From Schlesneria paludicola DSM 18645 (GTDB lineage Bacteria; Planctomycetota; Planctomycetia; Planctomycetales; Planctomycetaceae), in the NCBI RefSeq assembly GCF_000255655.1, contig NZ_JH636434.1, forward strand, positions 3,176,716-3,240,715: a stretch of DNA of 64,000 bases, read 5' to 3'. Positions 56,102 to 64,000 of this stretch are shown piece after piece (the stretch's first letter is position 1; each line of letters begins with the position of its first letter). The notes beneath the pieces are model-generated. The model searched no databases. It saw nothing but the letters and a program-made list of their open reading frames with translations, and was not told where the DNA came from. The translations under genes were made by a program, and so were the position numbers.

Positions 56102-57868
56102 ATGAATCGAACATTCTGGAAAACAGCCATCGTTTGCGGCCTGGCCGTGTCACTCGTAACCAATTCACTCTTCGCACGGGGTGGACACGGCGGAGGAGGA
56201 GGAGGTGGGGGGGGCGGCGGTCAAGCAGGCCATGGAGGTGGTGGTGGAGGGGGGCATCCTGGCGGGGGCGGGAGTCGTCCTGGAGGTGGCAACCCCGGTG
56301 TGGGAAATCCCGGCGGTGGTAGCCATCCGGGTGGCGCGAATCCTGGGGGAGGACATCCAGGTGGTGGAAATCCCGGAGGCGGCACACCGCAGCAGCACGG
56401 CAATGGGAACCTCGGTGGCGTGAATCACGGCCCGATCGGAAACACCAGTATCCCAGGCCGCACTGGTGGCTCGCCCGTTGTGACCGGTTCGCCACAGATT
56501 GGGCACCATCCCATCCCAAACGGCGGTTTCGGCGGAAATCCACAAGGCAATTTCATCAATCAACATCCAGGTGGAGGCAACCCGGGAGGTCACTCCGTGA
56601 TGCCGGTGAATCAGCCTGGTGGCCACCATCAACCTGCAAACTGGAACCAGCCCGGCGGCCCGGGGCATCAGCACTTCAACGGGAACAACTTCGTTGGAAA
56701 CTCGGTGCATTTCGGAAATCGGCCAATTCAACTGAGCAACGCGGCCTATCGCCCGTCGTACTACAACCATGCCGGCTACTACCATGGCTATTGGAACGGC
56801 AGTCGTGGCTATGGAGGTTACGGCTGGGGCCCCGGTTATCGTTATGGCGGCTATGGCTACCGTCCCTATTTCTGGGGATTGGGCGGCTGGGGTCTGGGAT
56901 CGTTAATTTATGGCAGTGGATACATGGGGTACTACAACCCTTACTACACCACTTATTCAGGAGTGGGGTACAACTATGCGCAGCCAATTCCAGTTTACTA
57001 CAACCAGCCAACCGTGGTTGCCGATCCGAACACCCCCACTGCAAACTCGTCTGATGCAATCCTGAATTCGGCGATTGCTGCGTTCAAGCAGAATAACTAC
57101 GACGCCGCACTCGACCTCGTCAATCAAGGAATCACACAGCATCCAGATGATGCGGTTCTACACGAGTTCCGCGGACTGGTCTTGTTCGCGAAAGGCGACT
57201 ATCAACAGGCCGCCGCCACAGTCCATTCGGTCCTGGCAGTGGGCCCAGGCTGGGACTGGACGACACTGAGCGGCTTGTACGCCGACATCGGACTCTATAC
57301 GACGCAACTTCGCCAACTCGAAGCGACCGTCAAACAGAACCCCATGGATGCCGCCACGCGGTTCCTTCTCGCCTATCACTATTTGAGTGACGGGTATCCC
57401 GATGCCGCTGTTCGTCAACTGCAACAAGTGGTCATGCTGCTCCCCAACGATCAGGTTGCCGCCAGTTTGCTAAAAATGACATCGGCTCCTCAAGAGACGC
57501 CCAACAGTGATCCCGCTGCACTACCGACACCGCAGCCTCCCGTCGATATCCCGCCGCCAGGATCATCCCAAGCCACGCCGGTCGATCCTGCAACCATTAT
57601 CGGCAGTTGGAACGCCGCCAAAGGCGACGGTTCAAGGTTCGCCCTCATGCTGGCGAACGACAAAACGTTTACATGGACGTTCACGCCAAAACAGCAACAG
57701 CCCCAATCGTTCAATGGAACTTATTCGCTCGATGGAAATGTGATTGCGCTCGAACGAGAAGGTGGCGGTTCACTGGTCGCGGAAATCACCTCGATCAATG
57801 GTTCCGGATTCAACTTCAAGATGGTGGGGGCTCCCCCTGAAGACCCCGGGCTGAACTTCGCGAAATAA
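56102..57868 (+). CDS. Secreted glycine-rich protein with TPR-like repeats
   Basis: This encodes 588 residues from the ATG at 56102, six codons into the open frame. A signal peptide (about 1-26) is followed by a Gly-rich low-complexity stretch with G runs and GGGNPGG/GGGHPGG repeats (about 27-170), then a Tyr/Gly-rich segment (about 220-290: YRPSYYNHAGYYHGYW, YGGYGWGPGYRYGGYGYRP). Two or three TPR-like units (about 325-455, with LDLVNQGITQHPDDAVLHEF) come next, then a Pro-rich linker and a C-terminal beta domain (IIGSWNAAKGDGSRF). A structural or envelope role is likely; I cannot name a function. Confidence 0.85.
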   Translation: MNRTFWKTAIVCGLAVSLVTNSLFARGGHGGGGGGGGGGGQAGHGGGGGGGHPGGGGSRPGGGNPGVGNPGGGSHPGGANPGGGHPGGGNPGGGTPQQHGNGNLGGVNHGPIGNTSIPGRTGGSPVVTGSPQIGHHPIPNGGFGGNPQGNFINQHPGGGNPGGHSVMPVNQPGGHHQPANWNQPGGPGHQHFNGNNFVGNSVHFGNRPIQLSNAAYRPSYYNHAGYYHGYWNGSRGYGGYGWGPGYRYGGYGYRPYFWGLGGWGLGSLIYGSGYMGYYNPYYTTYSGVGYNYAQPIPVYYNQPTVVADPNTPTANSSDAILNSAIAAFKQNNYDAALDLVNQGITQHPDDAVLHEFRGLVLFAKGDYQQAAATVHSVLAVGPGWDWTTLSGLYADIGLYTTQLRQLEATVKQNPMDAATRFLLAYHYLSDGYPDAAVRQLQQVVMLLPNDQVAASLLKMTSAPQETPNSDPAALPTPQPPVDIPPPGSSQATPVDPATIIGSWNAAKGDGSRFALMLANDKTFTWTFTPKQQQPQSFNGTYSLDGNVIALEREGGGSLVAEITSINGSGFNFKMVGAPPEDPGLNFAK

Positions 57869-57885
57869 GACCCCCTTGGGGGACG

Positions 57886-59163
57886 TCAGTCGTTCAAGCC
57901 GAACAATCGCTTCAAGGCATTGATGAGCCCGTGAGGAGTTCCCTCGCGGGCTTCGTCTTTCAACGCTTCGAGCGGAGGATGCAACAGTTTGTTCACAATC
58001 CGCTCCACCGTTCGTTCGATCTGCTCTCGATCCCTGTCGCCCAGATGGGGCAGCTTGTTAAACAGGCGATCCAATTCTTCCTTGCTGACCCCATGCCAGT
58101 CCTGCATGAGTCGCGTCACGACATCGCCGCCCGCACGCCGGTAGAACTCGGCCATGAACTTCGCCGATTCGTCTTCGATGACCTGGCGAGCCTTGTCGAC
58201 TTCACGCACGCGCGCTTTGCGGTTCTTTTCGCACGTTTGTTTCAAGCTATCAATGTCGTACAGAAAGACGCCATCGAGTTCCCCCACGCTGGTGCTGAAA
58301 TCGCGGGGTGCACCCAGATCAAGAATAAAGGCCGTGCGTCCAGAGGATGCGGCCCGAACCGTCTTAAACAGCTCCGCGTCCACGATCGGTTTATCGGCTC
58401 CCGTCGTACTGACGATGACGTCCGCGCGGCCCAACCATTGATTCAGCTCGGCCCAGGGCTTTGCCTGTCCGCCCCATTCCGCAGCCAGTCGCTGGGCTCG
58501 TTCGGGGCTACGATTGACCACAACAATATCACGAACGCCCTCATCCTTAAGGTATCGCAGTGTTTCCTCGGCCATTTCACCAGCCCCAATCACCAGGACC
58601 AGCTTATCGCTGAAGTGATCGAAGATGCTTTTGGCAAAGTCGCCGACCGCGACACTGGCGATGGAAACTTTTCCTTCCGCGAGTCGGGTTTCGGTGCGCA
58701 CTCGGCTTGAGGTGCGTATTGCCCCCTGGAAGAGCGCATGGGTGATCGGCCCACAGGCCCCTTGCTCTTCCGCAAGACGATAGGCTTCACGCACTTGATT
58801 CACGATTTGGGGTTCGCCCAGCACCATGCTGTCGAGTGAGGAAATGACCTCGAACAGATGCCGAACCGCTTCCGTCCCCGTCGCGGCCCGCAATTCTCCG
58901 ACGAATTCATCCAGAGGAACCTTGTGGAACTCGGACAAAAACTGCGCCAGTTGAGGGGGCGTCAAGGGTTCCGCATCCGTCGGACGAGCCAGATACAGTT
59001 CGACTCGGTTGCATGTCGACAGCATCACCGCTTCGGTTTCTGGAAAACGCTCGCGCATCGCCGCATACGCGGCGGCCAGTTGCTCGCCCGAAGCGAACGC
59101 CAACCGCTCGCGAATCGCCAGCGGAGTCGTTTGGTGCGTGCAATACAGGGCGAGCAAATTCAC
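57886..59163 (-). CDS. hemA: Glutamyl-tRNA reductase
   Basis: This 425-residue enzyme makes glutamate-1-semialdehyde from glutamyl-tRNA with NADPH, the first step of tetrapyrrole synthesis by the C5 route. The catalytic Cys51 is in MLSTCNRVELY; HLFEVISSLDSMVLGEPQIV and the NADPH fold VIGAGEMAEETL are standard. The C-terminal dimerisation helix is present. The start is a GTG at 59163. It follows the ccsA-like gene by 122 bp on the same strand, a pairing seen in many bacteria and fitting haem supply for the c-type cytochromes nearby. Confidence 0.96.
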   Translation of the reverse strand: MNLLALYCTHQTTPLAIRERLAFASGEQLAAAYAAMRERFPETEAVMLSTCNRVELYLARPTDAEPLTPPQLAQFLSEFHKVPLDEFVGELRAATGTEAVRHLFEVISSLDSMVLGEPQIVNQVREAYRLAEEQGACGPITHALFQGAIRTSSRVRTETRLAEGKVSIASVAVGDFAKSIFDHFSDKLVLVIGAGEMAEETLRYLKDEGVRDIVVVNRSPERAQRLAAEWGGQAKPWAELNQWLGRADVIVSTTGADKPIVDAELFKTVRAASSGRTAFILDLGAPRDFSTSVGELDGVFLYDIDSLKQTCEKNRKARVREVDKARQVIEDESAKFMAEFYRRAGGDVVTRLMQDWHGVSKEELDRLFNKLPHLGDRDREQIERTVERIVNKLLHPPLEALKDEAREGTPHGLINALKRLFGLND

Positions 59164-59285
59164 GAAGCGATCCTTGATTCAATTTTCGCGGTGGGACGTT
59201 CAGGCGGGATAGTTCGGCGGACGGATTTAGTCTTTCAGGGGCGAAGTGGGAGACGTCGTCCATTCGCACATCGGATCGTCATTCA

Positions 59286-60161
59286 TCAGGTTTTTTCGGG
59301 AACGACAACGCGTTCGGTTGTTGGTACGTGAAATCCTCGTTTTCCCATGGCCGCGACAATCATCTCCAATCCCACGAGTGCAACAATCAGGAATCCGCAG
59401 GACCACAAGGTCAACAAGGCGACTTGTTTCCCAGGGGAACGCTTCTTCTGAGTCAGCAACCAGAAGAACAAAACGACCAGCAATGTCCAAGTGAGCGCAC
59501 CGCCAATGACCAGCGGATCAAGCAAGGTAAACGAAAAATCGTGGCCAACATGGGCAATCGTCAGACCGAATCCAGTCACGATCCCAATCGTCAGCAACGG
59601 AACGGAGATCAAGATCGACCAGCGATTCAACCGCTCGATCAGTTCCAGGCTGGGAAGCTTGACCCCGCTCCCCGCCGCCTGCCGATGTTTCAGTCGGCGA
59701 TACTGCCAAAGGTACAAGAGACTGAGCACAAACCCTTGCAACACCCCGGCCGTTCCCAGCACCAACATGGAGGCATGCAACATCTTCCAGTTCCGGTACG
59801 AGTTCGATTCCTGGCCCGGAAGTAGCGGAACGAACTGAGCGGCCGTGACCAGTGCGAGTACAATCGGCCAGACAACCAGTCCCGTTGCCAAGTCGCTGTC
59901 CGCCAGGGACACGAATAAATGCACCGCGACAACGATCAGTGCCAGAACCAGCAGCCAGTCGTGTGGCGAGCTAAGAAGTGGGGGAAGTCCGAGGTGGCGG
60001 GACGAATTGACCAAGTAGAACGTTTGGGCGAGCAGTCCCGCCGCCGCCAGTAACCACGAACCAATCCGCAACAGGATGTGCCGCCGCCGAAGCTGCAGCA
60101 GTTCGCAAGCAAAAGCGCAACTGTAGCTGGCTAAAAAACAGATGACGCTTGTTTTCAACAT
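59286..60161 (-). CDS. CcsA/HemX-like cytochrome c biogenesis membrane protein
   Basis: This 291-residue protein has about eight hydrophobic segments. It belongs to the CcmC/CcsA-type superfamily: SYRNWKMLHASMLVLGTAGV and TGFGLTIAHVGHDFSFT carry the conserved histidines used for haem handling, but the full WWD motif is not evident. CcsA proteins deliver haem for c-type cytochrome maturation, while HemX variants next to hemA affect its level. The start is the ATG at 60161. It leads the two-gene unit with hemA. Confidence 0.85.
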   Translation of the reverse strand: MLKTSVICFLASYSCAFACELLQLRRRHILLRIGSWLLAAAGLLAQTFYLVNSSRHLGLPPLLSSPHDWLLVLALIVVAVHLFVSLADSDLATGLVVWPIVLALVTAAQFVPLLPGQESNSYRNWKMLHASMLVLGTAGVLQGFVLSLLYLWQYRRLKHRQAAGSGVKLPSLELIERLNRWSILISVPLLTIGIVTGFGLTIAHVGHDFSFTLLDPLVIGGALTWTLLVVLFFWLLTQKKRSPGKQVALLTLWSCGFLIVALVGLEMIVAAMGKRGFHVPTTERVVVPEKT

Positions 60162-60613
60162 CCTCTCGTCACCTCATCCCGGCTGCGGACCACGACGAAT
60201 CCACCAGTGGATCTTCAAATCTTGAACTGACACGTCGATGAACCCGCTGCAGGCAAGCTCGCGGGCAAAGCTCGCGAACAGACTATGACAGATGGGCCAT
60301 TCCACTAAGTCTACAACAGAGGGCAACCGGTGCGTAGCCGGTTGCCAACATCGCATTCGAAGCCGCCCGTTCAAGTAACCGGGACCGGCTCCGTACAGAT
60401 TCAAAAATCCCAGAACGTCATGAAGATCACAGTACTTGCCCCGCTTCTCTCAACAGACTGCCAAGGCGCCCTTCCAGCAGACGATCGTTGCCTTGCATCG
60501 TGACAACCGATTGTGATAGCGTCAAATGGTTGTGTCGTGGGCGGGTGCTTTCTCTATCGCGCCGCCCCGTAAGTCCCGGTTCCGTCAGTTTTCAGAGAGA
60601 GTCAACAGTCGAT
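60162..60613. other. Intergenic gap, divergent
   Basis: It holds a repeat copy (60367-60460) and should hold promoters for ccsA/hemA and for the isocitrate dehydrogenase gene. No gene is seen. Confidence 0.5.
60367..60460 (+). repeat. Dispersed inverted-repeat element, copy 4
   Basis: It starts CCGTTCAAGTAACCGGGACC, then GGCTCCG and CAGATTCAAAAATCCCAGAA, and ends CTTGCCCCGCTTCTCTCAAC plus AGACTG. The CCGGCTCCG and AGATTCAA blocks match copies 2 and 5. Confidence 0.62.
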
Positions 60614-61786
60614 ATGCACAATGTCACCCTCATTCCTGGCGATGGAGTCGGCCCGGAAATTGCCGAAGCAACCCGCAAGTGCGTCGAAGCAACGGGCGTC
60701 AAAATCAGTTGGGATGTCCAGGAATGCGGCATTGAAGTGATCGAAAAGGTCGGGAAGGTTCCCGATTCAGTTCTGGCCTCGGTTCGCAAGAACAAAGTCG
60801 CCCTGAAGGCTCCGATCACCACCCCCATCGGCAAGGGTTTTCGTTCGGTGAACGTCTTCTTGCGGCAGGAACTGGGCCTGTACGCCTGCGTCCGCCCCTG
60901 CAAGAGCTTCCCAGGCGTTCGTACCTATTTCAGTGACTCAAACGTCAACCTTGTCGTGGTTCGCGAAAACACCGAAGACCTTTACGCCGGTGTCGAATTC
61001 CAGGCTGGTCTGCCCGCCACAACCGAATTGATCCAGGCGATCAACAAGGCCGCGACCGGCAAGAAGATCAGCACCGGTTTGGACACAACCGGGATCAGCA
61101 TCAAGCCGATCTCGGTCGAAGGAACTCGAAACATCGCCAAGTTCGCGTTCGACTACGCCGTCACGCACGGCCGTAAGTCGGTGACGTCGGTCTGCAAGGC
61201 GAACATCATGAAGTTCACCGATGGCCTGTGGTACGACGAGTCCCGCGCGGTGGCCGCATCGTTTGGAGCCAAGTTTGAACAGCCCGAACTGAAGTCCAAA
61301 TCCGATCCAACCCTCGACGGAAAAGTTCCAGACGGCAGCAAGCTGACCTACATGGAACGCCTGATCGACAACATGTGTATGCAGTTGGTTCAAAAGCCAG
61401 AACTGTACGACGTCATCCTGCTGCCCAACCTGTACGGGGACATCCTGAGCGACCTGTGCGCAGGTCTTGTCGGTGGCCTCGGCGTGGCTCCTGGCGCCAA
61501 CTATGGTGCGGATTCCGCCATCTTCGAAGCCACGCACGGCAGTGCTCCGAAGTACAAAGGCCAGAACAAGGTCAATCCGACCGCTTTGATTCTGTCTGCG
61601 AAGCTGATGCTGGATCACCTGGGCGAGGCCAAGGCGGCCGCGAAGCTGGAACAGGCCGTGGCCGACGTGATCGCCGAGGGCAAAAACGTCACCTACGACC
61701 TCAAGCCAAACCGCACCGACCCAACCGCCGTCGGCACCAGCCAGATGGCCGATGCGATCTGCAAGCGAATTGCCGAACTGGGATAG
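60614..61786 (+). CDS. NAD-type isocitrate dehydrogenase
   Basis: This encodes 390 residues from the ATG at 60614 (the frame opens 42 codons earlier). It belongs to the isocitrate/isopropylmalate dehydrogenase family: [19 protein letters not shown], the substrate-loop segment [53 protein letters not shown] and [19 protein letters not shown]. The LYACVRPC pattern matches mitochondrial-like NAD-dependent isocitrate dehydrogenases of the TCA cycle. Cofactor choice is inferred from family, not proven. lpxK follows 63 bp later on the same strand. Confidence 0.92.
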   Translation: MHNVTLIPGDGVGPEIAEATRKCVEATGVKISWDVQECGIEVIEKVGKVPDSVLASVRKNKVALKAPITTPIGKGFRSVNVFLRQELGLYACVRPCKSFPGVRTYFSDSNVNLVVVRENTEDLYAGVEFQAGLPATTELIQAINKAATGKKISTGLDTTGISIKPISVEGTRNIAKFAFDYAVTHGRKSVTSVCKANIMKFTDGLWYDESRAVAASFGAKFEQPELKSKSDPTLDGKVPDGSKLTYMERLIDNMCMQLVQKPELYDVILLPNLYGDILSDLCAGLVGGLGVAPGANYGADSAIFEATHGSAPKYKGQNKVNPTALILSAKLMLDHLGEAKAAAKLEQAVADVIAEGKNVTYDLKPNRTDPTAVGTSQMADAICKRIAELG

Positions 61787-61849
61787 TCCCACTTTGGAAC
61801 TCACCGCGCGGACAGTTGGTCCGCGCGGATGGATTTGAGAGCATGCGAC

Positions 61850-62929
61850 ATGGATGAAGCGGCTCTGCATGACCTGCTTTCGGGCCGACGACAAGACGTT
61901 GCGGCCCGACTGCTGCGCAGCGGACTCTCGGTCGCGTCTGTGCTCTATGCCGCCGCGACGTCCGCACGCAACGGGGCGTACGATCAGCAGTGGTTGCCCA
62001 CACATCGCGCCAGCGCGCCGGTGATTTCCGTAGGGAATGTCACCACCGGCGGAACTGGCAAGACACCGGTAGTGGCCTGGCTCGTCAACCGACTCTTGCA
62101 AGCGGGATGCCATCCGGGAATTCTCAGCCGCGGCTACCATGCGCTGGCCGTCGACTCATCGGGTCAGTCCATTTCTGAAAATGATGAAAAGCGTGTGCTC
62201 GACCGCCTTTGCCCTGGCGTACCGCATCTCCAGCAGCGCGACCGAGTCCGCTCTGGAACCCATGCTACGCAGGACCTCGGCTGTGATGTCCTCGTGCTCG
62301 ACGATGGCTTTCAGCACCGCCGACTGCATCGTGACCTGGATCTTGTCCTGATCGATTCTCTGCGTCCTTGGGGCTATGGCCAGTTGTTACCACGCGGATT
62401 GCTCCGCGAATCTCTACGATCGCTTCGACGTGCCGACACGATTCTGATCACGCGCGCCAATCAATCGCCCATCGCCGAACTCGATCGGATTCGCACTCAG
62501 CTTCATCGCTGCCGTGGAACGGACGAATGCGTCGAGGTGGCCTTCACACCGCAGTGGTTCGTCGACTTCGCGGGCACGCGACATCCGATTGATTCCTTGA
62601 TAGGAAAATCGGTATTCGCGTTTTGTGGAATCGGCAACCCCGTTGGATTCGGCCAAACCGTCGATGGATTGCATGTACGATGTCAACAACTGCAAACGTT
62701 TCCCGACCACCATCACTACACCCCAGCGGACCTGATGGCGCTGGCTGAGCGTGCAAAATCACTCGCAGTCGATGCGGTCCTGGTGACGCAAAAAGACATC
62801 GTCAAACTTTCTGCGTCTGACTGGAACGGCCCCCCCCTTTTCGCCATCGAAATCGGCGCAGACCTAATCAGCGGTGCAGAGTTGCTGGAGCAACAACTGC
62901 GGCGAGTGATCGAAGCATCACGCGCCTAA
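61850..62929 (+). CDS. lpxK: Tetraacyldisaccharide 4'-kinase LpxK
   Basis: This 359-residue enzyme adds the 4'-phosphate to the lipid A precursor. The P-loop is GNVTTGGTGKTP (62-73), followed by GILSRGYH, SENDEKRVL and DVLVLDDGFQHRRLHRDLDL, all typical of LpxK; FCGIGNP and FPDHHHYTPADL in the C-terminal part also fit. An N-terminal membrane-associated helix is expected. I use the ATG at 61850; another in-frame ATG is at 61829. It shows that this organism makes lipid A. A repeat copy begins right after the stop. Confidence 0.94.
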   Translation: MDEAALHDLLSGRRQDVAARLLRSGLSVASVLYAAATSARNGAYDQQWLPTHRASAPVISVGNVTTGGTGKTPVVAWLVNRLLQAGCHPGILSRGYHALAVDSSGQSISENDEKRVLDRLCPGVPHLQQRDRVRSGTHATQDLGCDVLVLDDGFQHRRLHRDLDLVLIDSLRPWGYGQLLPRGLLRESLRSLRRADTILITRANQSPIAELDRIRTQLHRCRGTDECVEVAFTPQWFVDFAGTRHPIDSLIGKSVFAFCGIGNPVGFGQTVDGLHVRCQQLQTFPDHHHYTPADLMALAERAKSLAVDAVLVTQKDIVKLSASDWNGPPLFAIEIGADLISGAELLEQQLRRVIEASRA

Positions 62930-63026
62930 CAGCCTGTTGACCTAACGGCGACTGGCTCCGGCCAGATTAAAGCCACGACATCCTGAACCCTGAGCAGCCT
63001 TCCCTCCCCCTCACTTCAACAGGCTG
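62930..63026 (+). repeat. Dispersed inverted-repeat element, copy 5
   Basis: The ends are perfect 11-bp inverted repeats (CAGCCTGTTGA at 62930-62940 and TCAACAGGCTG at 63016-63026). The inside holds CGACTGGCTCCGG, CCAGATTAAAG and CGACATCCTGAAC, matching copies 2 and 4 in order. It starts at the base after the lpxK stop. Confidence 0.75.
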
Positions 63027-63235
63027 CGAAGGGCAACGCCGTGATGGATGTTCAGACGCAAAATCATTGACAAGTTGCTGGTGCCATTTCCTGCGGGTCA
63101 AAAGGCCCAGCCATTCCACCAGCGCAGTCCAAGAGAGACCGCAGGGCATCGACGGGCTGGCTCAGACGCCACCCCAAGACCATGAGGGCCTGCAACGCCA
63201 ACCGTTCATCAGGCCGCGTTTCGCATTCGAATCTA

Positions 63236-63285
63236 TTGACTACAACGGTAGTCAATCACTAGAGTGTGACTACACGAATAGTCAC
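63236..63285 (+). promoter_or_regulatory. Paired palindromic operators and candidate promoter of blaI-2
   Basis: Site 1 (63236-63255) is TTGACTAC-AACG-GTAGTCAA, a perfect palindrome. Site 2 (63266-63285) is GTGACTA-CACGAA-TAGTCAC. Both share the core GACTA-N6-TAGTC, with centres exactly 30 bp apart. A -35-like TTGACT lies inside site 1 and a -10-like TAGAGT at 63260-63265, with an 18-bp spacer. A repressor here would cover the promoter. Confidence 0.75.
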
Positions 63286-63310
63286 TCAGCCATCCCCGAC
63301 GAGACCTGAC

Positions 63311-63709
63311 ATGAAGCGCTCTGCCGCCGCGCTCGGTGCGACAGAAATCGAAGTTTTGCGACACCTGGGTGAACATCATCCGCAGAGTGTCGGCGAGGTC
63401 GCCGATCATTTCGCCCAAACATCCGGTCAGGCACGAACGACAATCCTGACGATCATGGAACGTCTGCGGAAGAAGGGGTACCTGACTCGTAAGTCAGTAA
63501 AAGGGGTCTATCGCTATGCCCCGAAGGTCTCGTCTCATGATTTGCTGCGGGGTCTGGTGAAGACCTTCGTTGATCAAACCCTGGGCGGTTCGGTCTCACC
63601 TTTCGTGGCCTATCTGTCGGACAATGGCTCCGTCTCGGAAGACGATCTTGAGCAGCTGAAAAAGCTCGTGCGCGATCTGGAACAACAGCGAAAAGGAATT
63701 CGCGAATGA
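63311..63709 (+). CDS. Second BlaI/MecI-family repressor
   Basis: This 132-residue protein starts at the ATG at 63311 and has the BlaI winged helix: LGATEIEVLRHLGEHHPQSV, then SGQARTTILTIMERLRKKGYL, and GVYRYAPKV for the wing. The C-terminal part (LLRGLVKTFVDQTLGGSVSP) is the dimerisation region with the usual cleavage-prone stretch. Paired palindromes lie immediately upstream, the second 25 bp before the ATG. The stop overlaps the start of the M56 gene (ATGA). It is clearly different from the blaI at 16183. Confidence 0.94.
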   Translation: MKRSAAALGATEIEVLRHLGEHHPQSVGEVADHFAQTSGQARTTILTIMERLRKKGYLTRKSVKGVYRYAPKVSSHDLLRGLVKTFVDQTLGGSVSPFVAYLSDNGSVSEDDLEQLKKLVRDLEQQRKGIRE

Positions 63710-64000
63710 TCCCATCTCTGTTTCCCGCCGCAGGCGAAAGTGTGATCTGGCGCGTCTGCTGGCACGCCAGCCTGACCATCGTACTGGTTCAATTGATTTG
63801 TTGCCTGATTCCCGCCATGCCAGGTCGGATGCGCTCCTGGCTGTGGCGATTGGCCATCATCAAGCTGATCGTCGTCTTGGTATGGTCAACTCCCGTCGAG
63901 CTCCCGGTCCTTCCGCCACACCACGCGGCGACGGCAACAATCGAATCATCACATTCGATCGTTGCCGCCTTAGTTGAAAGAACGCCGACGTCGTCAGGCT
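63706..64000 (+). CDS. Second M56-family peptidase (N-terminal part, cut by window end)
   Basis: The frame begins with the ATG at 63706 inside the blaI-2 stop (ATGA) and remains open to the window end (98 codons). It starts MIPSLFPAAGESVIWRVCWH and has two hydrophobic segments (LTIVLVQLICCLIPAM and LWRLAIIKLIVVLVW) as in the N-terminal membrane part of BlaR1-like M56 peptidases. The HExxH motif would be beyond the window. The assignment rests on these segments and on coupling to blaI. Confidence 0.82.
   Translation, partial: MIPSLFPAAGESVIWRVCWHASLTIVLVQLICCLIPAMPGRMRSWLWRLAIIKLIVVLVWSTPVELPVLPPHHAATATIESSHSIVAALVERTPTSSG

Larger units (their letters stand above)
62930..63310. other. Intergenic gap upstream of second blaI
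   Basis: It contains repeat copy 5 at its left end and the operator pair at its right end. The stretch between (about 63030-63235) shows no recognisable gene. Confidence 0.5.

Noticed and set aside
56165-56785. Long minus-strand frames opposite the Gly-rich gene
   Set aside because: They arise from the repetitive GGN codons of the plus-strand gene; the plus frame has the signal peptide and TPRs.
60938-62140. 400-codon minus-strand frame opposite isocitrate dehydrogenase and lpxK
   Set aside because: Both plus-strand genes have complete family motifs; the antisense frame has none.

Overview
The window looks like chromosomal DNA from a planctomycete (Planctomycetota). The evidence is a DUF1559 prepilin-like protein, a PVC-type membrane-bound dehydrogenase with a C-terminal CxxCH haem site, paired BlaI/M56-peptidase regulators, a large Ser/Thr kinase joined to a sensor domain, neutral-ceramidase-like secreted proteins, a short cysteine-rich PCGCxxAEQC protein and a signal peptidase with big insertions. 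LpxK and an LptB-like ATPase point to a lipopolysaccharide outer membrane. I cannot name genus or species. Genes are fairly dense with many convergent pairs. I saw no rRNA, tRNA, CRISPR array, transposase gene or prophage.

Layout. 1-6492 (minus): a Bat-type operon in the order moxR, DUF58, BatD-like lipoprotein, batA, batB; a 132-bp element with 30-bp inverted ends sits in the 5' part of the lipoprotein gene. 7050-9090 (plus): cysteine-rich protein and DUF1559 protein. 9209-11220 (plus): XRE regulator with a substrate-binding-like domain, then a ModA-like lipoprotein with no permease or ATPase beside it. 11335-12660 (minus): ceramidase-like protein. 12841-16572 (minus): blaI, M56 peptidase and a thioredoxin-plus-secretin-like protein behind palindromic operators. 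17298-19886 (plus): a transmembrane Ser/Thr kinase whose extracytoplasmic part is a PstS phosphate-binding domain, the most striking gene here. 20028-31951: membrane protein, nucleoside hydrolase, HAD hydrolase, lptB, lepB, an orphan receiver protein, an HtrA protease and a double-FHA protein.

32895-43605: Fur-family regulator, mnmA, a Rieske plus cytochrome b/c fusion operon, an NrnA-like DHH phosphoesterase, a FAD-dependent dehydrogenase and glgX. 43617-48464: lipase-like hydrolase, an unknown secreted protein and a second ceramidase-like protein. 48784-54543 (plus): a compact cluster of DJ-1/PfpI, PVC cytochrome, cysteine-hydrolase-like and polysaccharide-deacetylase genes. 54966-57868: SnoaL-like and glycine-rich/TPR secreted proteins. 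57886-60161 (minus): ccsA-like gene and hemA. 60614-62929 (plus): isocitrate dehydrogenase and lpxK. 63311-64000 (plus): a second blaI/M56 pair, cut by the window end.

Themes. Several genes build or test the cell envelope (Bat, lepB, HtrA, lptB, lpxK, glycine-rich protein). Several are signal systems whose sensor and effector are fused or adjacent (kinase-PstS, two BlaI/M56 pairs, XRE-PBP with ModA). Respiration and haem supply are represented by Rieske/cyt b-c, CcsA-like, HemA and the PVC cytochrome. A family of roughly 60-100-bp imperfect inverted repeats recurs in five intergenic gaps.
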